A DNA stretch of 64,000 nt from Cenococcum geophilum 1.58. Lineage: Eukaryota; Ascomycota; Dothideomycetes; Gloniales; Gloniaceae. The stretch is taken from NCBI GenBank assembly GCA_001692895.1, contig KV748177.1:3100001-3164000 (forward strand), in the 5' to 3' direction. A program made the position numbers and the translations under genes. The stretch's first letter is position 1. Each line of letters begins with the position of its first letter. This document shows positions 48,429 to 60,434 of this stretch, piece by piece. The notes under the pieces are model-generated. The model did not search any database. It was not told where the DNA came from and worked only from the letters and a program-made list of their open reading frames with translations.

Positions 48429-48635
48429 ATGAAGGTTCTTAGCTTTGTTATGGCAGTTTTTGCGATGGCCCTTGCTGTGAATGCAGCACCGGCACCGGGA
48501 TACAGTTACTATTTTGACGTGAGTATTAACTTAATACCGATATTACAAGACGGCTGATGGCTGTATATGGATATAAAATTGATAATCATATAGGATTACG
48601 TTAACGCTGAGGAAAACTCCGCTGCAAATGAATAG
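48429..48635 (+). CDS. Small secreted tyrosine-rich peptide, two exons, 43 aa
   Basis: Exon 1 is 48429-48518 (30 codons); exon 2 is 48594-48635. The 75-nt intron has donor GTGAGT and acceptor ATATAG, phase 0. Residues 1-19 or 20 form a clear signal peptide (MKVLSFVMAVFAMALAV then NAA). The mature part is only about 24 residues: APAPGYSYYFD, then DYVNAEENSAANE, with four Tyr in a short central block (YSYYFDDY) and an acidic tail. There is no cysteine and no KR/KEX2-type site. The promoter has a TATA-like box and a CT-rich leader. It could be a precursor for a UstYa-type pathway (an intact UstYa gene lies 3.2 kb away), an effector, or a wall peptide; only the secretion call is firm. A longer alternative intron could join exon 1 to the frame at 48978. 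Confidence 0.65.
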
Positions 48636-48810
48636 GACTTGTAGATGTCATATCTGCAGTTATGTAAGTGCTCTTTATCTAGTGCGTCTAGCCATTGCTA
48701 AGCGCTATTTTAAAGTGGCACACTTTATTGCCAAGATTTATAGCAACGTTGTTTGTGGCAAGGATTATGTTATGTACTGTTATATGCTCGGATACAGGGT
48801 TGCAAATCAG

Positions 48811-48850
48811 TCAACTCAATCCGATTAAGGCCTTAAATCGGTTGAATTGA
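48811..48850. repeat. 40-bp imperfect palindrome
   Basis: TCAACTCAATCCGATTAAGG followed by its near inverse CCTTAAATCGGTTGAATTGA. Further GAATTGA/TCAACTG fragments occur up to 48940, suggesting a decayed short inverted-repeat element, but no target duplication was found. Confidence 0.6.
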
Positions 48851-48977
48851 AAACTTTGTAAACAGAGAGTCCAGTTAATTGAATTGATTGAATTAATATC
48901 GAGGTCTTGGCACTTATTGCAACTGAATTCAACTGGTGTAGTAGTTAGCAACTATTACGAGTCTTGGCATAGAGTCG

Positions 48978-49115
48978 ATGCAGAAGGTGTCGACCAAGAT
49001 CGGATTTGCTTACCCTGCCTTCTACCCTATATCTTATTACCCTATTGCCTATAACCCTATTGCTTACTACCCTCCTTTGTGGCCTGCACCTACCTTATAT
49101 ATAAAGGGCGCCTAG
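48978..49115 (+). CDS. 45-aa frame with a YPIAY-type pentapeptide repeat (candidate peptide or exon)
   Basis: From ATG at 48978 to TAG at 49113-49115. The centre reads FAYPAF then YPISY, YPIAY, NPIAY, YPPLW, a five-residue period carried by a 15-bp DNA repeat whose copies differ at synonymous positions (GCCTAT versus GCTTAC, ATA versus ATT). That pattern fits selection on the peptide but the repeat is short. No signal peptide in this frame. The frame extends upstream to about 48945, where GTAGTAG could act as an acceptor in phase with exon 1 of the peptide gene at 48429-48518, giving a secreted precursor with repeats; the implied intron (over 400 nt) is long for a fungus. It may equally be chance in a CT-rich tract. 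Confidence 0.35.
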   Translation: MQKVSTKIGFAYPAFYPISYYPIAYNPIAYYPPLWPAPTLYIKGA

Positions 49116-50613
49116 GGCCAGCTTAAATAGACAGAGTTCTTATTCTAAATTGTCCGGTCAACAGAAGGACCTATTTAACGACGCCGAAATCATTCCCTAC
49201 TGTCCCTCCTATCGCCTTACTCTCAATATACGTCTATTACAAGTCTTGGCGTAGTGTTGACCTTCTAACCGCATCAATACTGTTCTGCCTCGCACCCCTT
49301 AAGACGCTAGCATCGTCTTACGCGTTAGTATCTTTAACTACCTTGTATTCTAACCGCTTCTATAGTCTTTACCATAATATCCTTATTTTCTATAATTTAT
49401 ATAAGCTTCTTCCTTATACTACTTATCTTACTATAGAGCCCGCCTAAACGTCTTTTATTACTAAGATCCCTAGTTTAGCCTCTGCTTCTTAGTCCTTTAA
49501 TTACTTAATCTTTAACCTCTAGGTTTCTATAATTTTCTTTTTAACTTTTACGTTTCGCTAAGGTCTATTAGCTCAGCGCTATACTATAGCTTAGATACTT
49601 ATTATTATACCTTTCTTGTATACATTAGTCCCTATTATCCTTTACTTAACCTCTCGCTTTAGTATAGCTAGTTATTTATCTTAATAGCTTACTTAATTAA
49701 CTCTCTTATATTGTTTAGATCGTCTATTAATACTATTATATTTTAGACTTTAGTTTAAGGGGACTTTATAAATAGAGGGCTATAAGGCACAATTATAGGA
49801 ACAGATAGATTGTAGAGGAGATAAATTCTTAAGGAGATAAGGCCTTTAGGATTGTAGAGACTATATACTGCAGGTATATGCTTTTAGTATATAATCGGCA
49901 ACTATCTAAGGGGCGTTTTAGGGGTTGTTTTAAGGGCAACCTAAGGTAACTGCAATAATATCCCTTATATTACCCCCCCCTTTTTTATAGTTGGCCCCTA
50001 ATCGCTATTACCTTATAATAGAGGGGGATTATAAGGGCTTATCCTAAAAGGGGGTTAGAGGGGTATTAGTATATTACTATATATTATCTATCTATCTAAC
50101 CCCTACTTTAAACTCCTAAAACCCTTAATAAGAAAAATATATAACTAAAGAAAAGATATAAGGATTGCTAAAAACCCTATTAAAAGCTTACTAAAAGTGT
50201 ATTAGTAACTACCTAGGTTAACTTAAGGATTTTTATATAACTTTACTTTTAAGCCTTTATACTAGTCTATAATTAATTATAAGTATTATAAGTAACTTAG
50301 TGTTCTAGTATAGTTCTATAGAACCTTTTAGTATAGGATTTAATATATAAAGCCTTAGCTTGCTATATCTTTAACTATTAAAATATAGTCTAATTCTTTC
50401 TTATAATCCTTTTTTATAATCCCCTACGTTACTAATATATTACTCCTATATTTACCCTTAGGCTATTAGATATAGTTAAGGTGTTAATTAGTTAGTTAAA
50501 GAGACTTATCTTCTAAGATTTAGTATATATACTTTTAAATCTAGCAGTCCTATACTATATAGTTAGTATAGCTTTACTACTTAGTAAATAAAAGAGACAC
50601 TTTATAATAGTAT
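49116..50613. other. A+T-rich, RIP-mutated DNA without recognisable element
   Basis: Composition falls to the RIP-mutated state between about 49350 and 49700 and stays there. There is no open frame over 60 codons. A run of C then T at about 49974-49986 could be a polypurine tract on the minus strand, hinting at another degraded LTR element. Nothing else can be assigned. Confidence 0.5.
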
Positions 50614-50625
50614 ATATAGCTATTA

Positions 50626-50927
50626 GGAACGGAACCCAGGCCCTAGCTATACACCCCACCGGATAGACCTAGGAGTACGCATTAAGATGGCTTTTCTGTA
50701 GCGCCTCAAAGAGACGTCTACTCGTGCTTGGCAGTCGCTAATTAGAAGAGAGGCTATATAGGCCGCATAACAAGCCATATAGGCCGTATAATAAGAGAAG
50801 GAGAGGTTTTATCCGGCCCTAGTGGTACGGTTCCCCTCTTATACATATATATATATATACCCATATAGACCCGCTGCATGGACCCTAACGGGAGCCGCAA
50901 CAGCGTAATTGAATATCATAACATAAC
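50626..50927 (+). mobile_element. Retroposon R3: 5'-truncated copy, 302 bp
   Basis: A perfect 12-bp duplication ATATAGCTATTA (50614-50625, 50928-50939) flanks a block matching the 3' 300 bp of R2 in the opposite orientation (compare 36415-36760). It ends CATAACATA, a short simple-repeat tail. Truncation at the 5' end with a tail and a 12-bp duplication is the classic outcome of target-primed reverse transcription. It is less mutated than its host. Confidence 0.85.
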
Positions 50928-50949
50928 ATATAGCTATTATATAATTATT

Positions 50950-51409
50950 AAAAATGTCTATAACGTTATTTATTAATATTATAATATTATTTAGGTATAA
51001 TTTAACCTATATACGTCTTTAATTAACGTCTTAATTACCTTTCTATGGCTATATAATTAGTTTTTATAAGGAAGTAATAGTGAAATAGCTTATATACGTA
51101 TTGTTAGCGACTTAGTTAACCGAGGCACGAGCATAGTAAAAAGGTCGCGCAAGCCTATATGATTAGATTGTCTATAAACAAGAATCTAAAGCTAAATAAA
51201 GGAAAGGAGATAAAGGGTAGCGCCGCTTAACGTTATATACAATCTTTTAGTTATATAACGGCAATTATTTAAAACTATATAAAACTGTCTACGACTATCT
51301 ACGACTATCTGCGACTATCTATAACTATTTACTATAATCTATTAATATCTATTAGCTATATTCTATAAGTTTTTACTAATGTCTATTAGTTTTTACTAAC
51401 GCCGTAATA
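50950..51409 (-). repeat. Gypsy-2 3' LTR region (left border not fixed)
   Basis: Ends at CGCCGTAATA (51400-51409), which is TG-altered LTR start on the minus strand, immediately followed by a polypurine tract (51410-51424, read as C-run on plus). A 10-bp tandem ACGACTATCT occurs four times at 51291-51330. The left border could not be found because the 5' partner LTR is not recognisable in the window. Confidence 0.5.
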
Positions 51410-54253
51410 TCCCCCCCCCCCTCTAAAAAAAGCCTGCCTTTAGGCTTTATATATCCATATTATATCTATAAGGTATTCTTATCTTTATACTTAATAGGTA
51501 GCTTATTATCTTTACTATTCTAGTACTCTATTTACTTATTAAGGTACTTTAGGGGTTTAGGTTTATTAGGGTAATAGCTATAAAACTCCTAAAGCTTAGA
51601 GGGACTACCTATAAAGTTCTATATAGGGTACTAAGTAGGGTTAGGTTATATCCTTTCTAACTAATATAATATTTTAATATTCCCCTTATAAGCTTATAGG
51701 CTAGTATTTCTTTAATTTCCTATTTATTATTGCTATTAACTTAGATTAGTAGGGGAGGTTTATTCTTTTATCTAGGTAATAGGTTATTTATAGCTTTTTA
51801 TAGTTTATTTAGAGAGAAAATAGGGTAAACCTTAATTAAATCTAGGAGCTTTACTTTATATAAGTTGCCTATCTTCTTAAGGACCTTATACGGTCCTATT
51901 ATCTAATAGTTTAGCTTATGGCTAGGTCGTTCTATCTTTTAGTTCTTTATTATAACTTAGACTATATTTCCTATAGTAAAGTTAGGCTCTCGCCTATACT
52001 TATTCGCCTACTATTATATTAATTTCTAGGCCTTTTCTAGATTTATATAGGCTACTATTTAGGCTTCTTCTAAGCGCTTAGTATACTACTATACTTCCTT
52101 ATAAGATAGTTTTTTGTATATAGTCTGAGGTCCTTTTAGTCTTTCCTAGTTAAAGCTTATACAGGGTTAGTAACCTATTTTTAGTTAAATAGGGGCAAAT
52201 CCTATAGAATTGTAGGGTAGGGTTGCTTGGGTATAGTCTATTAAGGGTAGCAGTTTAGCCTAGTTATCTTAAAAGTAGTTAATAAAGGGCTAAAGTCTCT
52301 AGTCTAAGTATTAATTTATAATTTCCGTCTAACTATTTATCTGGGGGTAGTATGCTATAGAAAGCTTTAGCTTAATACCTAAAATCTAGGTAAAACTATT
52401 CCAGAAAGCTAATATAAATTACAGCCTATAATTAGATATAATAGTATTTAGTAGTCCGTAAATTTAATAGATGTAGTAAATATATAGTTGGGCCGCCTCT
52501 TTAGCATTAATATTCTTATAATAGGGGATTAAGAATAGGCGCTTGCTAAAGCGGTTAACTAGGATTATAACTATATTATATCTAATACGGTCCGTAGGTA
52601 GTTTATAAAAGTCTATAAAGATATACTACTAGGGGCGTTCTAGTATTGAGAGCGGCTTTAATAGTCCTAGGGTCTTATCTTATAGAATTATAGATTTACG
52701 GCAGTTATTACAGTTCCGTATATAGCGGTTAATATCTATAACTATTTTAGGCTAGTAGTAGTGGTTACTAATAATCTTACGGGTCTTATTTTTCTAGGGT
52801 AGGCCGTAGAGGCCTAGGTATAAGCTTCGGTAATAAGCTAGGTCCGTAAGGTTTATTTCTTAGCTACTACTAGCCGTTCCTAGTGCTTAAGTAGTCCGTT
52901 CTTAAGGGACTATAGGCTAGTAACGTTCTTTATCTTTTCGCGGTACTCCTATAGTTGGCCTATAGTAGTTTATTAATAAGGTTAAGTTTAAAGGAGTTAA
53001 TAGGATATATTTTGGCGTCTAAGGAGTCCGTGCTTAGTTCTGCCTATATCTAGGGATTAAGGTGTTTTGGTTATAGTAGCGTCTAGGTCTATAATAAGAT
53101 CTTTATAGCTGTCTAGTTATCTAGGTCTTATTTACGCCTTATAAGAGCATCTACACGGTTTATAGCGCCTAGTTTATATATAATTAAGAAGTTAAACTAA
53201 GATAGGGTATCTGCTTAGCGTGCCTACCGGGCCGTAAGGGCCTTAGTTATTATAAAGTATTCTAGGGCCTTATAATCTAAAACTACCTTAATTAGCTTAG
53301 GGGTCCCCTCTAGCTATATACGCTAGTGCTAAAAGCTAGAGATAATAGCCAGTATTTCTTTATTATGGATGTAGTAGTTTAACTTAGTATCTATTATAGT
53401 CTTTAAATAGTATATAATAGGGTGCTATTCTCTGTCCGGTTACTTCTAGGAAAAAACACTAGCTATTACGCTATCTAAGGTATTAGTTTTTAGTATTAAG
53501 GGCTATTTTAGGTTAAAATAGGCAAATAAAGGAGCTAATACTAGCCGTTTTTTAAGCTTATTAAAGGCCTGCCTATATATAGTATTAAAGTAAAAGGGCT
53601 AGTCTTTTCTAGTAAGACGGTTAAGAGGCTAGGTAATTCTGCTATAGTTCTTAATAAAGCGTTAGTAGAAGTTATAAAAACTTAAAAATAATTATACCCC
53701 CTTTACGGTCTATAGGGGTACCTATTAATTAATTACGGCTATTTTCTTTAGGTTAGCTTTAATTCCGTCTATATTAATAATAAAACCTAAGTACTTTATA
53801 TACTTAATACTAAACTTTAACTTCTTAATATTAACTTAGAGGCTAGCCTTATAGAGCCGTTATAAGACTTTATAGATATACTTCTTATATTCTAGCTTAT
53901 TCTTAAAGTAGATTATAATATTATCTAAATAGGCCGTATAGAAGCTGTTAAGGTAGTTAAAGAGTATATTATTTATATACCGCTAGTACATAACTAGTCT
54001 ATTAGTTGGTTTAAAAGGGAGTACCTTATATTTATATATTCTATAATAGGTCTAAAATATAGTAAGATCTTTAAACCTAGGGTTTATTTTAATTTAGTAG
54101 AAGGCCTAGCGGATATTAAGCTTTATAAAGACCTTAGCTCCACTTATTTAGGCTAGAGTTTTATTAAGTAGGGGTAGCGGATAGCGGTCCTATGGGTTAT
54201 ATTATTTAGCTTATAGTAGTTAATATAAAAGCAGAGTCCTTTATTTAGCTTTT

Positions 54254-54458
54254 TGTAACGGCTTGTATAAATACTCCTAAACCAAAGCTTGTAGAATGCT
54301 ATCTTATAAAGATACTAAGCTAAGGGAAAAGGGGTCGCTAGGACCGATGTAAATAAATATATAGGGTGAGCCGCTAAGGCGCTAGCTTTAGGCGGGCTAA
54401 TTATAAGTTGGCAGAATATGGTAGAATTTGGCAGGTAACGTGCGATAGCGCCGTTACA
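54254..54458 (-). repeat. Gypsy-3 3' LTR, 205 bp
   Basis: Left edge TGTAACGGCTTGTATAAAT, right edge GCGCCGTTACA. Immediately right of it TTACCCCCCTCTTT is the polypurine tract on the minus strand. Confidence 0.88.
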
Positions 54459-54472
54459 TTACCCCCCTCTTT
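54459..54472 (-). other. Gypsy-3 polypurine tract
   Basis: Reads AAAGAGGGGGGTAA on the minus strand directly before the 3' LTR. Confidence 0.8.
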
Positions 54473-54676
54473 AAAAGAAAAGCCTGCCTTTAGGCTTGGT
54501 TAGAAATAGGGTAGTACTAGGCTTATAAACGTAGGATTATAAAATATAAGATAAGGAGATAAAGGGGATATAAGTACGTCTAGACTAAGTATAAAGGGCG
54601 ATTGTGGGCTAAGTGGAAGCACTAGGCCAGAAAGAGTAGCTGCTAAAAGTCTTGGCACGGATTTAACTAATTAGGT

Positions 54677-54700
54677 AACTTTAACCGGCAGTCAAAGTTC
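54677..54700. repeat. Hairpin in the 3' region of Gypsy-3
   Basis: AACTTTAAC and GTCAAAGTT arms around CGGCA; matches the hairpin of Gypsy-1 at 34290-34314 with one arm mismatch. Confidence 0.65.
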
Positions 54701-57700
54701 CTAAATATCTAAACTTTTACGGTACTAGTAGAAAAACGGCAGAATATAGCAGAATTTGGCAGATAGCTATATTAGGGCTTTAAGGCGTTTTTATCCCTAT
54801 ATTCTTCCGGTAACTTATCGTCTTTATTATACTAGTATTCTATTTATTTGTCTAGGTACTTTAGGGGTCTAGGCGCATTAGGGTATTAGTTATAAAATTC
54901 TTTAAGCTTTTAGGGGTAGCCTATAAAGTTCCACGTAGAGTACTATATTGGGTTAGAATTGTAGCCCTTTTATTAGATATAGTATTTTAGCGTTCCCCGT
55001 ACTATCTTATAGGCTAGTATTTTATTAACCTCCTATTTATTATTACCGTTTACTTAAACTAGTAGGGGAGGCTCGTTCTTTTATCTAGGTAATAGGTCGT
55101 TTATAGCTTTTCGTAACTTATCTAGTAAGAAAATAGAGTAAACCCTAATTAAATCTAGGAGCTTTATCTTATACGAGTTGCCTATTTTCTTAAAAACCTT
55201 ATATGGTCCTGCTATCTAGTAGTCTAGCTTATAGCTAGGTTATTTAGTCTTCCAATTCCTTATTATAACCTAGACTATATCGTTAGGGGCAAAATTAGGC
55301 TCTTAACAGTATTTATTTACCTGCTGTTCTATTAACCTCTAAGCTTTTTTTAGGTTCTTACGGGCTACTATCTAGGCTTCCTCTAATCGTTTGGCGTACT
55401 ATTAGGCCTTAGTATAGGATAGCTTCTCTTATATAGTCTAGGGTTCTTCTAGCCTTTTCCAGTTAAAGCTTATATAGGGTAAGTATTCTATTTCTAGCTA
55501 AATCGGGGCAAACCCTGTAGAGTTATGGGGTAGGGTTGCTTACGCGTAGTCTATTAAGGGTAGTAGTTTAAACCAGTTGTTCTAGAAATAGTTAATAAAG
55601 GGCCTAAGCCTTTAGTCTAGGTACTGATTTATAATCTCTGTCTAACCGTCTATCTAGGGGTAATAAGCCGTAGAAAGCTTTAGCTTAATGCCTAAGATCC
55701 GGGTAAACTTATTCTAGAAGGCTGATATAAACTATAGCCTATAATTAGATATAATAGTATCTAGTAGTCTGTAGATTTGGTAGACGTAATAGATATATAG
55801 CTAGGCTACCTCTTTAGCATTAATGTTTTTATAATAAGGAATTAAGAACGGGCGTTTACTAAAGCGGTTAACTATAATTATAACTATATTATATCCGTTA
55901 CGGTCCGTTAGTAGTTTATAGAAGTCTATAGAGATATACTGCTAAGGGTGCTCTAGTATTGGGAGTGGCTTAAGTAGTCTTAGGGTCTTATTTTGTGGGA
56001 TTATAGCTTTTTAGCAGTCTTTGTAGTTCTATATATATCAATTAATATCTATAACTATTCTCGGCTAGTAGTAGTGGTAGTTAATAATTTTATAGGTCTT
56101 ATTCTTGCTAGGGTGTGCTATAGAGACTTAGTAATAAGCTTTGCGGATTAGTTTAGTTTATAGATTATTAATATTAGGGACTATAAGCCGCTCCTAGTAT
56201 AAGAGTAATCCTTCCTCTATTTTAAAATTAGGGGTTTCTTTTACGGCTTATTTATGGAGGGCCCTTAAGGCGTTAGCCGTACGGTTTATAGTTAGGAGGC
56301 AGTTAATTAGCCCTATTAGCTTATCTAAGGACTCCTTTATTAGTGCTAGCTTGTTTTACTAGGAGTCTAGCTCCTTAAGGATCCGTAGGTTAAGCTGTTT
56401 TAGATAAAAGAGGGCGCGCGTCTAATATTGGGTCTTTAGCTTATTCTAGGGTCTTATATCTTATTCTCTTTAGGTTAGAGTATTAGCCTTAGAGTTTTAC
56501 TTACTAGAATAATATATAATCGTAAAGAAGAATTAAGAGAGTATTTTAGCTTATTAGGCTTATTATTTAGTAAGCTACTTTATAGTTATAAAGTACTCTA
56601 GAGCTTTATAATCTATATATATCTTAATCTAGGAGTTTATACCTTTAAGCTTTACGCGCTATTAGGAGATTAATTAAATAATAGTTAGTATTTCTTTATC
56701 GTGTACTTTATAGTTATACTTAGCTAGGTCTATTATTTTTAAGAAGAAAGCTATAGGGTACTATTTACTATCTAGATATAACTATAATAGGATTCCCGCT
56801 ATAACCCTATTAGAGGCATCCGTTTTTAGTATTAATTTAAGGTCTAGGTTATAGTAATAAAGAATTAGAAAAGAGATAAGCCAATCCTTTATCTCTTTAA
56901 AGGCTTCTATATAGCTATTATTAAAGATAAAAGGCGTGTCCTTCCTAGTTAGTTATATAAGAGGTTTTGCTATAATTTTATAGTTATGGCTAAATTGGTA
57001 GTAAAAGTTATAAAAACTAAGAAAGAATTGGATTCCTTTTATTGTATAAGGGGGCTTTTAGTTATAGATTACCTTTACCTTTTTAGGGTTGACCTTAATT
57101 CCTTCTATAGTTATAATAAACCTAAGGTATTTTATACGTTTTACCCTAAACTCGCATTTCTTAATATTAACGTATAAGCCCGCGTTTTATAGTCTTTTTA
57201 GGACCTTCTTAATATAAACTTAATACTTAAGTTTGTTGTTTAAGTATATAAGAATGTCGTCTAGGTATACTATGTAGAATTTATTAAGGTAATTAAAAAG
57301 AACGTTATTTATATACCTTTAGTACGTAGCCGGTCCGTTTATTAGTCTAAAAGGAAGAACTTTATATTTATAGGAACTATAACAGGTACAGAACGTTGTT
57401 AAATCTTTAGATATAGGGTTTATTCTAATTTAGTGGAAAGCTTAGCGGATATTAAGTTTAGTAAAAAATTTTGCCTGGCTTAGACGTATAAGGGTCTCGT
57501 TAATTAAAGGAATAGGATACTAGTTCTTTTAAGTAATAGTGTTTAGCTTTTAATAGTTAATATAAAAATAAAGGCCTCTATTAGGCTTTTTTATAAATAA
57601 AATAGGGGAAGTAAAAGGGGCTTAACTTGGCTTAATAAACCCTTTATCTAGGTTGTTAATTAAGTACTACTTTATTACTTTTAGCTTATCCATTAATTAA

Positions 57701-60223
57701 TAGTAGAGGGGGCTATAGCCTAGTAAGTTATTAGCTTCTAATTAAATCTTATAATTATATATCTGGTAGGGGGGTAACTTATTTAAGGCTGCCTTTAAGA
57801 ATGCATTTTTGTAGTCTATATAAATAGTAAAAAGGAGGCGTTTAACTAGTTCCTTATTGGCTTCCTTAGCTAGCCTTTCCTTTCTATTATTAATAATTCG
57901 GTTAATCTTATATAGGCTTATTATAAAGACCTTATTATCCTTCCGGTATATATTAAAGTAGAACGCTATAGCGCTAATTATAGCTATATTTATAGTAGGG
58001 GGGTTACCTAATAATAGGGGCGTATATAACTTTAGGGACTTCCAGGGTACTAGCGTTATTATTACTCCTTTTAGCTCCTATTATATCTTTTAGAGGTTAT
58101 CTCTTATATCCTATTAATATGTTCTTTTCTATACTGGTTAAATCCGTATAATTAGGACGTTATTTATATTACTATATATTCCGCTTTTATATATAGAGTT
58201 CTCTTTAAATATAGCGCTTTAGGAGAGTATCTTTATTAGTATAAAGTTTTTTCTAGCTTTGCGGCGGGCGTCTTTTTAAATAAAGGCTAGGTTATAGGCC
58301 CGGATATCCTACTAATAAGTAGGATTAGCCCTTACAGCTAGTGTCTTATAGTTGGTTTAAATCTCCCTAATAAAGGAGGGTAACTTTAGTCTATCCTCTA
58401 GCTAAACAAACTATCTTTATTATATATTTAACTAAATATTAAAATAGGATATCTATTTTTATCTAAGGATTATATTATGGGATTTTAGGTCTAGGATATA
58501 ACAGGGGATACCGTATTGGCGTTATCCGTTAAGAGCAATATGCAACTTTAAGACGTAGGTAATAGGCCGACTGGCTTAGCCGTTATAGCCTTTTATCTGG
58601 ATAGGCTTCTCTAGTTAGATAGCTTCTGTATTTAAAAACTTAGCAATATTATTTATATAGGCAGTATTTATAAAGGCGAAGCTATTTGCTCTAGTGTTAA
58701 TAAGGGTAGTTATATTAACTCTATATCTATTTTAAGATACTATATATAGAACCGTAAAATGCTTTCCACTTATTAATTAACTAAAATTAATCTCTTTAAG
58801 ATTAATAGGGTACCCTAGGGGGGAGTCTTTCCCTAGGGTTCTTCTTTTCCTAACTTATTAGACGTTTCTCCTTCCTTTATCTCCTTAATATTGCCTATAT
58901 CCTTTAGCTTTGGGTAGGATAAGGTAAAGTAACCCTACTTATTGTAGTTAAAGTACGTAGCCAAGGTAGGGTTAATTAAAGTATTGCGGCGGATATTAGT
59001 TAATGGTGTAGTACGTAACTAGTTAGGCGAGGCTCGCTGGTGCGTAGTTATAACCGCCTTTAGTATAATAGTAGTTGTAACTTATTTTCCTGCTCTAGCT
59101 TTTATAGGTATAGCTAGCGAGTTCTAATTATTATGGACTTACTTCTGCTAATTAGGGCAGGCGTTAATCTACTTTAGTTTTAAGTCTAATAATAAGCAAC
59201 GAGCTGTAAGTCTTTTGTGGGTTGGTAGGTTATCTAAGGTTATAGTAATCTTTTTTTGTAGCTAGATTATTAGCTTATCGTATAGGTTTAATTAGTAATT
59301 CTTAAGGGGAACCTAGCCTTCTCCTATAAGGTGTAGGAATTAAGTCTAGAATTTAGTAAAGGGTTAGATCGGTTTTATTATTAGGCAATTATAGTTATAA
59401 CGGGCATCCTATACTTTATTTGGGTTAATATAAATAGCCGCTAGGTGCTATATTATTTTATTAATAAATATAAATTAAATAGGGGAGTTGTCCTTAAACT
59501 TGGCTTAAAGGTGCCGTTAGGCGTCTTTAGTGGTTCGACTAAAGAGGTAGAGCATTTTAGCTTCTTTAAAAAGAAAATAGTTATAGTTAACGCGGAGCTT
59601 TCCTTATACTTAAATCCTCTAATTCTTAAAGGTAGGGTTTATCCTATTAAATAATAGTAGGGGGTTAGGGAGCTTAACGGACTTTAATTACTTTATTATT
59701 ATATCCGTACTCCCTAGTGTATTATATTTAGTAGAGTAAATAGGTTAGCTAAGGCTTTAAAAAGGGAAAGCTAGGCTATTTTATAGGGCTGTAAGGCTTT
59801 TTAGGATCTCTTATAGGGTCTTTTATATATTTCTTGCTTTAAGACAATTAGCTTTCTAGCTAGCTACAAGGGCGCGAATCTGCTCGCGTACGTTTACAAC
59901 GTTATTATTGTCTTCAATTTCTGATCCTAATTGGATCTTAGGTTTCTCTTAGGTAGAGATAGCTCTCTTAAATAAGCTTACTTTAGGTGCCATTATTAGC
60001 TTTCTAAGGTTTGTTGGTATTATACGCTTTAGTTTTAATTCTGGGGGTATAGGTTTAGTCCTATTTAGCTTATAAGGTAAGATATTATCTAGGCCTTCCT
60101 AGGTAATGTAGAGTTATTTTAGTATCTAAGTATAGCGCGTTAATGCGTTGTTGCAGACAAAGTTTCTTTAGGGTGGGATATTATTAAGGCCTTCCTAGGT
60201 AATGTAGGGTGAGCTTAGTATAA

Positions 60224-60434
60224 TATAACGGCTTATATAAATGCTTCTGAACCAAAGCTTATAAAATACTATCTTATAAAGATACTAAGCTAAAGAGAAG
60301 GGAAAAGTGGTTGCTAAGACCGATGTAAATAAATATATAGGGTAAGCTGTTAAGGCGCTAGCTTTGGGCGGGCTAATCGCAGGTCGGCAGAATATGGCAG
60401 AATTTGGTAGGTAACGTGCGATAGCGTTGTTACA
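60224..60434 (-). repeat. Gypsy-3 5' LTR, 211 bp
   Basis: Left edge TATAACGGCTTATATAAAT (TG altered to TA), right edge GCGTTGTTACA, then CTTTT. A few bases longer than the partner owing to AGAGAAGGG versus AGGG. Confidence 0.88.

Larger units (their letters stand above)
54254..60434 (-). mobile_element. Gypsy-3 (chromovirus-type), complete, RIP-mutated, nested in Gypsy-2
   Basis: LTRs at 54254-54458 and 60224-60434 and a perfect 5-bp duplication CTTTT (54249-54253, 60435-60439). Minus-strand order: gag (about 60.0-58.9 kb, remnant zinc knuckle near 58.93 kb), protease (about 58.7 kb), RT with YLDD codons at about 57255-57275, RNase H (about 56.9-56.5 kb), integrase (56.4-55.4 kb) and a chromodomain-like end (about 54.9-54.8 kb). 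The 5' leader shares TACTAAGCTCACCCTA with Gypsy-1, and the 3' half of the LTR is also shared, so the two are one family. Total 6.18 kb. Surviving plus frames at 56986-57177 and 59445-59654 are shadows. Confidence 0.9.
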
